DNA of 64,000 bases from Flavobacteriaceae bacterium UBA4166 (GTDB lineage: Bacteria; Bacteroidota; Bacteroidia; Flavobacteriales; Flavobacteriaceae). Shown here in pieces: positions 25,387-31,778 of this stretch; the stretch's first letter is position 1, and the number at the start of each line of letters is the position of its first letter. The stretch lies in the NCBI GenBank assembly GCA_002379985.1, contig DFVG01000030.1, positions 188,129-252,128 of the forward strand. The letters are read 5' to 3'. The position numbers were made by a program, and so were the translations under genes. Under the pieces are notes generated by a model. That model had not been told where the DNA came from and made no database searches. It saw only the letters and a program-made list of their open reading frames with translations.

Positions 25387-25471
25387 AAGGTTTAGTTTAA
25401 GAGCAGTGAAGATACATAATTTAATGAGGAAAGCTTATGGAGATACACGAGAAAAGGAATGAAAAATAAGC

Positions 25472-25501
25472 AAAAAAGCCTCCATAGACATGAAGGCTTT
25501 T
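25472..25501 (-). terminator. Terminator of the atp operon
   Basis: A stem (25477-25485 with 25490-25498, one mismatch) with a 4-nt loop and, on the minus strand, a run of six T. It lies just after the atpG stop. Confidence 0.85.
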
Positions 25502-25523
25502 CGATAATCTGTAATTTATTTTC

Positions 25524-26396
25524 TTATCCTGCCAAGGCTTCTGCACCTCCAACAATTTCGAGGATCTCTCCCGTAATGGCTGCTTGACGCGCTTTGTTGT
25601 ACTCCAGGGTTAAGTCGGCCTTCAACTCAGAAGCATTATCGGTTGCTTTGTGCATGGCTGTCATACGTGCTCCGTGTTCACTCGCTACACTATCACGAAC
25701 AGCTTTGAAAAGTTGTGTTTTTAAGCTCTTCGGAATTAGCTCTTCCACAATTTCCGCCTTATTCGGTTCAAAAATATAATCTGCCGTGGAGGCTTGTACT
25801 TCTTCTGCATCCAAACGCGCAGGAACGATCGGTAAAAACTGTTCGTTGATCACCAATTGCGTAGCTGCGTTTTTAAACTTGTTGTACAACAACACGATCT
25901 TATCGTATTCTCCAGCTGAGAATTTTTCCATCAACATGTCTGCTATGCTGGATACCACGTCAAAGGTCAAATCATCAAAAAGGTCGTTGTTGTTATGAAC
26001 CACTTTTCCTGATTTCTTAAGGATATCATTTCCTTTTTTTCCTAAGGTCACAAAATCCACCGAAGCTCCGGCGAAATCTTCTGAAGCCGTTCTTTTGGCT
26101 TCTTTCACAATATTGCTATTGAAAGCTCCTGCCAAGCCACGATTAGAAGTAATTGCTACCACCAGCACTTTCTTCACCTCACGCTGATCGGCATACGCAC
26201 TACCGCTATCCGCATCAAGCGTGGCACTAAGGTTCTGAAGCAATTCGGTTAGTTTATCGGCATAAGGACGCATGGCCGTAATGGCATCCTGCGCTTTTTT
26301 CAACTTTGCAGCCGACACCATTTTCATGGCGCTGGTGATCTGCATGGTTGACCCCACCGAGGTAATCCTACTTCGTATTTCTTTTAAGTTTGCCAT
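25524..26396 (-). CDS. atpG: ATP synthase F1 subunit gamma
   Basis: 290 aa. The N-terminal helix (M-A-N-L-K-E-I-R-S-R-I-T-S-V, then Q-I-T-S-A-M-K-M-V-S-A-A-K) and C-terminal T-G-E-I-L-E-I-V-G-G-A-E-A-L are the coiled rotor shaft. The middle has T-S-N-R-G-L-A-G-A-F-N. Gamma turns inside the alpha3beta3 head and couples proton flow to ATP synthesis. It is the last gene of the atpBEFHAG run; a hairpin (26421-26439) separates it from atpA. The usual next genes atpD and atpC are absent; the terminator follows instead. Confidence 0.97.
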   Translation of the reverse strand: MANLKEIRSRITSVGSTMQITSAMKMVSAAKLKKAQDAITAMRPYADKLTELLQNLSATLDADSGSAYADQREVKKVLVVAITSNRGLAGAFNSNIVKEAKRTASEDFAGASVDFVTLGKKGNDILKKSGKVVHNNNDLFDDLTFDVVSSIADMLMEKFSAGEYDKIVLLYNKFKNAATQLVINEQFLPIVPARLDAEEVQASTADYIFEPNKAEIVEELIPKSLKTQLFKAVRDSVASEHGARMTAMHKATDNASELKADLTLEYNKARQAAITGEILEIVGGAEALAG

Positions 26397-26420
26397 AGTA
26401 TTCGGTACTTAAAAGCTCTA

Positions 26421-26439
26421 GCACTGCGTTACGCAATGC
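26421..26439 (-). promoter_or_regulatory. Intercistronic hairpin, atpA-atpG
   Basis: An imperfect 8-bp stem (26421-26428 with 26432-26439, one mismatch) and 3-nt loop directly after the atpA stop. No T-run follows on the minus strand, so it is not a normal terminator. See the atp hairpin finding. Confidence 0.55.
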
Positions 26440-26450
26440 CAAAGTACTTT

Positions 26451-28028
26451 TTAGTTATATTTTGCTGAAACGTCTTTCGCTACTGCTACCAACGTATCGG
26501 TAACTTCATCCGTAAGTTTTCCTGCTTTCAACGTATCGAGCACATCTCTATGTTTGGCGTTCAACAACTCTAAGTAGTCACGCTCAAATTCCTTCACTTT
26601 ATCAACGGGTACATTACGCAACAAGTTCTTAGAACCTGCATAGATAATGGCTACCTGATCTTCTACCGTAAACGGATCGTTCTGCGCTTGCTTTAGAATC
26701 TCTACGTTTCGCTTTCCTTTTTCAATTACGTTCATGGTCGCGGCATCAAGGTCGGAACCAAACTTCGCAAACGCTTCCAATTCACGGAATTGTGCCTGGT
26801 CAAGTTTCAACGTACCCGCAACTTTCTTCATCGATTTGATCTGTGCCGAACCTCCTACACGAGATACCGAGATCCCTACGTTAATCGCAGGACGCACCCC
26901 AGAGTTGAATAAATCCGACTCCAAGAAGATCTGTCCATCCGTAATCGAAATTACGTTGGTTGGAATATAAGCCGAAACGTCTCCTGCTTGTGTTTCAATA
27001 ATCGGTAAAGCCGTTAACGATCCGCCTCCCTTTACGATCCCTTTTAAAGATTCCGGAAGGTCATTCATATTCTTAGCGATATCATCATCTGCAATAACTT
27101 TCGCCGAACGCTCTAACAAACGAGAGTGCAAGTAGAATACGTCCCCAGGATACGCTTCACGTCCCGGTGGGCGACGTAATAATAGTGATACCTCACGATA
27201 CGCTACCGCTTGCTTAGAAAGATCATCATAAACGATCAAGGCTGGACGCCCCGTATCGCGGAAATACTCTCCAATCGCGGCTCCAGCAAAAGGTGCATAC
27301 ACCTGCATTGGTGCAGGGTCTGAAGCGTTTGCAGCTACAATCGTTGTGTATGCCAAGGCTCCGGCATCTTCCAATACCTTCGCGATGTTCGCAACGGTAG
27401 ACGCTTTCTGTCCCACCGCTACATAGATACAATATACCGGTTCTCCGGCATCGTAAAATTCTTTTTGATTCAAGATGGTGTCAATACACACGGTAGATTT
27501 TCCGGTCTGACGGTCACCAATAACCAACTCACGTTGTCCTCTTCCTACGGGAATCATGGCGTCAATCGACTTAATTCCTGTTTGAAGCGGTTCATTTACC
27601 GGTTGACGGTAAATTACCCCTGGTGCTTTACGCTCTAGTGGCATCTCATAGGTTTCTCCTTCAATCGGTCCTTTTCCATCGATAGGCTGACCAAGCGTGT
27701 TCACCACACGTCCTACGATTCCTTCTCCTACTTTAATAGAGGCGATTCGCTGGGTACGTTTTACCGTAGCGCCTTCAGTAATTTCTTTGGAAGGGCCTAA
27801 TAATACCACCCCAACGTTATCTTCTTCGAGGTTTAGTACAATTCCTTCCATTCCGTTTTCGAAGGCAACCAATTCACCGTATTGCGCGTTGGAAAGTCCG
27901 TAAACACGGGCAATACCATCACCAACGGTAAGTACAGTTCCTACTTCAGTTAAGGAGGCCGTAGCTTCCAATCCGGAAAGTTGTTCCTTTAAAATTGCTG
28001 AAACTTCAGCGGGTTTTACTTCTGCCAT
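26451..28028 (-). CDS. atpA: ATP synthase F1 subunit alpha
   Basis: 525 aa. The P-loop G-D-R-Q-T-G-K-S-T spans residues 171-179. The C-terminal signature region (P-A-I-N-V-G-I-S-V-S-R-V-G) is intact. Alpha forms the non-catalytic nucleotide sites of the F1 head; catalytic beta (atpD) is not in this window. Start ATG at 28026-28028. It is preceded by atpH with a perfect hairpin between them. Confidence 0.98.
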   Translation of the reverse strand: MAEVKPAEVSAILKEQLSGLEATASLTEVGTVLTVGDGIARVYGLSNAQYGELVAFENGMEGIVLNLEEDNVGVVLLGPSKEITEGATVKRTQRIASIKVGEGIVGRVVNTLGQPIDGKGPIEGETYEMPLERKAPGVIYRQPVNEPLQTGIKSIDAMIPVGRGQRELVIGDRQTGKSTVCIDTILNQKEFYDAGEPVYCIYVAVGQKASTVANIAKVLEDAGALAYTTIVAANASDPAPMQVYAPFAGAAIGEYFRDTGRPALIVYDDLSKQAVAYREVSLLLRRPPGREAYPGDVFYLHSRLLERSAKVIADDDIAKNMNDLPESLKGIVKGGGSLTALPIIETQAGDVSAYIPTNVISITDGQIFLESDLFNSGVRPAINVGISVSRVGGSAQIKSMKKVAGTLKLDQAQFRELEAFAKFGSDLDAATMNVIEKGKRNVEILKQAQNDPFTVEDQVAIIYAGSKNLLRNVPVDKVKEFERDYLELLNAKHRDVLDTLKAGKLTDEVTDTLVAVAKDVSAKYN

Positions 28029-28064
28029 CTTATTTCAATTTATACCTTTTTACAAAGGTTTTCA

Positions 28065-28086
28065 GTAAGAAGTTATCGCTTCTTAC
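28065..28086 (-). promoter_or_regulatory. Intercistronic hairpin, atpH-atpA
   Basis: A perfect 8-bp stem (28065-28072 with 28079-28086) and 6-nt loop, about 8 nt past the atpH stop. No T-run follows. It may stabilise the upstream 3' end or mark a processing site. Confidence 0.65.
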
Positions 28087-28093
28087 AATTACA

Positions 28094-28624
28094 TTATGAT
28101 ATAAATTCTCTTTTAATTGTATTCAATTTGTTTGCAATGCTTGCATTGTACTGAAGGTCTCCAACACGAAGGATAAATCCTCCAATGATGGACGCATCAA
28201 CACTATTTTCTAACGATACTTGATCGCTCCCGGTGATCGCCTTCACTTTTGCCAACACCTTTTTTTCCATGTCTTCGGAAAGCGGTACCGCGGTCGTCAC
28301 ATGGGCCGTTTTTACTCCTTGTGACTCGTTGTACAATTCGATATAGCTTTGTGCCACTTTTTCTAAGAGATCGGTACGTTGATTTTTTGCTAACAGCTCG
28401 ATCAATTGCTTGCTGGTGTCATTTTGAGCCTTAAAGATCTTCAACAATACTTCTTTCTTATCTTCTGCTTTGATCACTGGGCTGCGCAGCACACTTCGAA
28501 GCTCACGGCTGTTTTCCAAGGTTCCAACGATGGATTGCATGTCTCCAAAGACCAAGTTCTCTTGTTGTGATTCCTGGGCCTTCTGGAGGACAGCTTTGGC
28601 GTAACGTATGGCGGCTCTACTCAT
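28094..28624 (-). CDS. atpH: ATP synthase F1 subunit delta
   Basis: 176 aa. The N-terminal helical domain (R-A-A-I-R-Y-A-K-A-V-L) and C-terminal motif I-I-G-G-F-I-L-R-V-G-D match delta/OSCP. It ties the top of F1 to the b-subunit stalk, acting as stator. It begins 4 bp after the atpF stop, so translation is probably coupled. Confidence 0.95.
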   Translation of the reverse strand: MSRAAIRYAKAVLQKAQESQQENLVFGDMQSIVGTLENSRELRSVLRSPVIKAEDKKEVLLKIFKAQNDTSKQLIELLAKNQRTDLLEKVAQSYIELYNESQGVKTAHVTTAVPLSEDMEKKVLAKVKAITGSDQVSLENSVDASIIGGFILRVGDLQYNASIANKLNTIKREFIS

Positions 28625-28628
28625 GTTC

Positions 28629-29129
28629 TTAATTTAAGGTAGCGTCGTTCAACATGTTGTCTACCAATTTCAATTGCTTGTCTTTGGAATCCAACTCTTT
28701 TTCTACCACTTTTTCTGCAATGGCTACGGAAAGTTCTGCTACTTGGTTTTTAATATCGGCTACAGCAGCTTTCTTTTCGCTTTCGATAGCAGTCTGTGCC
28801 TGCTTGATCATTTTATTAGCTTCTTCTTGTGCCTCTCCTTTCGCATCAGCGATCATCTTCGCCTTGATCTCACGCGCTTCCTTCAACATGCTGTCTCTTT
28901 CGTTGCGCGCTTCTTGCAGTAGCTTTTCGTTATCTGCCTGAAGGTTTTCCATTTCACGGCGTGCATCTTCCGCAGAAGCTAAGGCATTCTTAATCCCTTC
29001 TTCACGATCGTTTACAGCCTTCAAGATTGGTTTCCAAGCAAACTTCCGAAGCAAGAAAAGCAACAACAAGAACAAAATGATCTGCCAGATAAAAAGGCCA
29101 AATGAAAAGTCGTTTACTAATTTTTCCAT
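28629..29129 (-). CDS. atpF: ATP synthase F0 subunit b
   Basis: 166 aa. One N-terminal membrane helix (L-F-I-W-Q-I-I-L-F-L-L-L-L-F-L-L) and a long charged coiled coil (E-G-I-K-N-A-L-A-S-A-E-D-A-R-R-E-M) characterise subunit b. It is the peripheral stalk holding the F1 head fixed against the rotating c-ring. It follows the large atpE-atpF hairpin (29185-29223) and precedes atpH closely. Confidence 0.96.
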   Translation of the reverse strand: MEKLVNDFSFGLFIWQIILFLLLLFLLRKFAWKPILKAVNDREEGIKNALASAEDARREMENLQADNEKLLQEARNERDSMLKEAREIKAKMIADAKGEAQEEANKMIKQAQTAIESEKKAAVADIKNQVAELSVAIAEKVVEKELDSKDKQLKLVDNMLNDATLN

Positions 29130-29184
29130 GTCTTATGATTTCGGTGCTGAGCACCTATCTACAAACTTGTGTTTAACTTTTAAG

Positions 29185-29223
29185 AAGCATGCCCCTGTAA
29201 CCAACCGTTACAGCGACATGCTT
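29185..29223 (-). promoter_or_regulatory. Long intercistronic hairpin after atpE
   Basis: Two 7-bp helices (29185-29191 with 29217-29223, and 29195-29201 with 29207-29213) are separated by a 3x3 internal loop, with a 5-nt apex. It starts about 10 nt past the atpE stop and is not followed by a T-run. It could protect the atpB-atpE part of the mRNA and so favour the many c subunits needed per ring. Confidence 0.75.
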
Positions 29224-29233
29224 GTGTTGGAGG

Positions 29234-29425
29234 TTATCCCGCGAAAATTGCGGCAAAACCAATACCTTCAATAAGCGCTGCTGCAATCAACATCGCTGTT
29301 TGAATCTTACCATAGGCTTCAGGCTGACGAGCAATCGCTTCCATTGCTTTTCCACCGATCATACCGATACCGATACCAGCACCAATTACGGCTAAACCTG
29401 CACCAATAATAGTTGGGATTTCCAT
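29234..29425 (-). CDS. atpE: ATP synthase F0 subunit c
   Basis: 63 aa. Two membrane helices, with G-A-G-I-G-I-G-M-I-G-G in the first, and the ion-carrying acidic residue E53 (A-L-I-E-G-I-G-F) in the second. The residue after E53 is not Ser or Thr as in known Na+-binding rings, so proton coupling is more likely; this is inference. Multiple copies form the rotating ring. It is followed by the strongest hairpin of the operon. Confidence 0.96.
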   Translation of the reverse strand: MEIPTIIGAGLAVIGAGIGIGMIGGKAMEAIARQPEAYGKIQTAMLIAAALIEGIGFAAIFAG

Positions 29426-29458
29426 AAAAATATATTTAAAAATTAAACATTCAAATTC

Positions 29459-30598
29459 TTATAAATGCTGTACTTCTCCGTCGTGCTCCTCGGCATGGTC
29501 ATGGGTTTCACTAGCAAAACCAAAATACAACGCGGCTAACATCGTAAAGATGTATGCCTGTAATAATGCTACTAACACTTCAATAAGCGAAATAGCGAAA
29601 GAAAGGCCGAACGACAACGGACCGCCAATCCAACTTTTAAAAATAAAGATCAATCCAATTAAACTCATTAACACCACGTGTCCTGCTGTCATGTTTGCGT
29701 ACAAACGAATAAGAAGCGCAAACGGCTTGATGAACATTCCTAAAATCTCGATAGGAACAAGGATGATATAAATAAAAATCTTACCGATCCAAGGCATTCC
29801 GTCGCCCAATGGATCGAAAATGTGTTTCCAGTAGTCTTTAGTTCCGGTAAAGTTGGTTAATAAGAATACCAACACCGCTAAGGCAGTGGTCACGGCAATA
29901 TTTCCGGTTACGTTAACTCCAAGCGGCGTCAAGCCAAACATATTCAGAAACCAAATAAAGAAAAAGGTGGTAAGCAGAAACGGCATATAGCGCTGATACT
30001 TCTGCTCTCCAATATTTGCAATCGCAATATCATCGCGAATGTAGATCACGATCGGCTCAAAGAAACGTCCAATGCCACGTGCAATCCCACTATTTTTTTG
30101 ATAGCTTCTAGCCAATCCTCTAAATAATAAGATCAACAAAATTCCCGTCACCAACATCATCACCACACTTTTCGTGATGGAAAGATCTAACGGGCGAACA
30201 TTGGTGGGATGATCTCCGTGATCGGCATCATAGGCCAATGTGCCTTCCGCGTCCGTTTTGTAAATTTTACTGTGATAAAGTCGGTAGTGGTTTCCGTTCG
30301 ATTCCACCACTTCTTCTCCATGATGAAATTCTGAAGACATAAAAAACTGGATCCCATCGTCCCATAGAATTACAGGTAGCGGAAACCCAACGTGATGCGT
30401 TTTACCGTCTTCTCCGGTATACGCGTATAGGTTAAAATCGTGAGAGTCTTTTAAGTGATGATCAATGTATTCTTTGATCTCTGCCTTGGTGTCTTCTTTG
30501 CTATCTCCCTCTTGAGAAGATGCGCCTGCAAATGCATTGGAAACAGACAGTGCTAGAAGCAATAGTGCGAATAATCCTTTCATTCCTTTTTTCTGCAT
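29459..30598 (-). CDS. atpB: ATP synthase F0 subunit a, with N-terminal periplasmic extension
   Basis: 379 aa, much longer than the ~270-aa E. coli subunit. Residues 1-25 look like a signal peptide, followed by ~100 residues rich in His, Asp and Tyr (for example E-F-H-H-G-E-E) before the membrane helices. The conserved half-channel Arg is R298 (L-L-I-R-L-Y-A-N). The C-terminus is also His- and acid-rich (H-D-H-A-E-E-H-D). The N-terminal extension is a feature I associate with Bacteroidota subunit a; its role is unknown. A candidate promoter (30634-30668) lies just upstream. Confidence 0.96.
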   Translation of the reverse strand: MQKKGMKGLFALLLLALSVSNAFAGASSQEGDSKEDTKAEIKEYIDHHLKDSHDFNLYAYTGEDGKTHHVGFPLPVILWDDGIQFFMSSEFHHGEEVVESNGNHYRLYHSKIYKTDAEGTLAYDADHGDHPTNVRPLDLSITKSVVMMLVTGILLILLFRGLARSYQKNSGIARGIGRFFEPIVIYIRDDIAIANIGEQKYQRYMPFLLTTFFFIWFLNMFGLTPLGVNVTGNIAVTTALAVLVFLLTNFTGTKDYWKHIFDPLGDGMPWIGKIFIYIILVPIEILGMFIKPFALLIRLYANMTAGHVVLMSLIGLIFIFKSWIGGPLSFGLSFAISLIEVLVALLQAYIFTMLAALYFGFASETHDHAEEHDGEVQHL

Positions 30599-30633
30599 AC
30601 CGAATATAATGATAGTGCCCTTAAAAATCGGTG

Positions 30634-30668
30634 CAAAAATACGGTTATTCCTTAGAAACTAAAAACAA
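30634..30668 (-). promoter_or_regulatory. Internal promoter before atpB
   Basis: On the minus strand TTG (30666-30668), a 24-nt spacer and TATTTTTG (30634-30641). The spacer is one base longer than usual. It would allow the atp genes to be made without the upstream sprE-bactofilin part. Confidence 0.5.
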
Positions 30669-30671
30669 ATT

Positions 30672-31091
30672 TTATTGTTTTTTTTCAGGGGGTTCCATGG
30701 TTTCAGAAGACTGATTATTAAGCTGTTTTGCCAGATAGTAAACTTCCATGATCAAACAGCTACTATAAGGCACGAAGAAGGCAGTAAATTCGCTGGTTGC
30801 CATGACTTCATCTGCTTGATATTTTGGATAAAAAATGAGGAAAAAAAGCAGAAACTTAATTCCGCTTCCCAGCATAAAAATAAATCCGGCATAGGAAGCT
30901 TTTGTGCCCAACGTACGCTGAATGACCAAAAACAGAATTGCCGCCATGGCGTAATTAACACTATAACTAAGTATTATTTGATCAGAAAAAAGTGGAAATT
31001 GATTCCAATAAAGAATTCCCAAATGGATTCCGAAGACTAGCAAAAGCACAACAGCCATAAGCCCTAAAAAACGAACGCTACTGCCCATCAA
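30672..31091 (-). CDS. DUF6168 membrane protein (AtpI-like position)
   Basis: 139 aa with four predicted membrane helices and a charged C-terminal tail (E-P-P-E-K-K-Q). It matches the DUF6168 family, found upstream of atpB in Flavobacteriaceae. Position and topology are those of AtpI, a helper for c-ring assembly and Mg2+ supply in other bacteria, but sequence similarity to AtpI is not evident to me. It overlaps atpZ by 4 bp. Confidence 0.75.
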   Translation of the reverse strand: MMGSSVRFLGLMAVVLLLVFGIHLGILYWNQFPLFSDQIILSYSVNYAMAAILFLVIQRTLGTKASYAGFIFMLGSGIKFLLFFLIFYPKYQADEVMATSEFTAFFVPYSSCLIMEVYYLAKQLNNQSSETMEPPEKKQ

Positions 31092-31306
31092 GAATTAAGT
31101 TTGTTCGTTTGCTTTACCACCAGAAACAACGAAACACCAACCCCTAACAAGGTGCAAATGATCAAAAAAAGCTTGCCTCCGGCGTTGTAGGATGCGTCCA
31201 ACCATTTGCCTAGCTGAACAAACAGATAGATGATGACGCCCATTTCAATGGCAATAGCAGAAAGTACCGCCCAACGTTTGAGTCCGTTACCGCCTTTGGA
31301 TGCCAT
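31088..31306 (-). CDS. atpZ: AtpZ/AtpI family protein
   Basis: 72 aa with two membrane helices (W-A-V-L-S-A-I-A-I-E-M-G and L-F-L-I-I-C-T-L-L-G-V). This is the small AtpZ/AtpI helper commonly encoded just before F0 genes; in Bacillus AtpZ with AtpI aids Mg2+ uptake and ATP-synthase function. It overlaps the bactofilin stop by 1 bp and the DUF6168 gene by 4 bp, so it is firmly in the same transcript. Confidence 0.85.
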   Translation of the reverse strand: MASKGGNGLKRWAVLSAIAIEMGVIIYLFVQLGKWLDASYNAGGKLFLIICTLLGVGVSLFLVVKQTNKLNS

Positions 31307-31773
31307 TATTTAAGAGGTTCGGCCGACTTCTTTAAGCGTTGCTGTCGATCGTAGGGGTGGTTGCCTTTAGCAGCTTCTTTTTCTACGGCTTCCGATTTGG
31401 ACGGCGCTTCTTGCTTAGACCCTTTCATGCGGCAAGATGCGTTGAATGTTGCGCCGGGTTCTACGGCCAATTTGCCTACCACGACCTCGCCTTTGATGTG
31501 GGCAGTGGATTTCAAGGAAAGCGTTCCCGATACGTCTAAATTTCCATCGAAGGTGCCTTCAATATCGGCATCCTTGCAGGTGAGCGTTCCGGTAATTTTT
31601 CCGCTTTTTCCTAATACTACCTTTGAAGGCGTACTGATGTTGCCTTCAATCGATCCGTCGATTCTAAAAAATCCTTGTGATTGTACGTCACCTTTTAAGT
31701 GGGTACCTTCATTGATTCTGTTTTGACCTGATGTGGGTTCCATAGTGTTTTTGTCTTTTTTATCTGAAAACAT
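31306..31773 (-). CDS. Bactofilin, polymer-forming cytoskeletal protein
   Basis: 155 aa. The central ~100 residues form a right-handed beta-helix of short repeats (G-F-F-R-I-D-G-S-I-E-G-N, G-K-I-T-G-T-L-T, I-E-G-T-F-D-G-N), flanked by polar disordered tails. Bactofilins polymerise without nucleotides and position cell-wall or motility proteins at the membrane. Here the gene starts 5 bp after the sprE stop and overlaps atpZ by 1 bp. A role in placing the gliding/T9SS apparatus is an inference from context. Confidence 0.9.
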   Translation of the reverse strand: MFSDKKDKNTMEPTSGQNRINEGTHLKGDVQSQGFFRIDGSIEGNISTPSKVVLGKSGKITGTLTCKDADIEGTFDGNLDVSGTLSLKSTAHIKGEVVVGKLAVEPGATFNASCRMKGSKQEAPSKSEAVEKEAAKGNHPYDRQQRLKKSAEPLK

Positions 31774-31778
31774 CGTTC

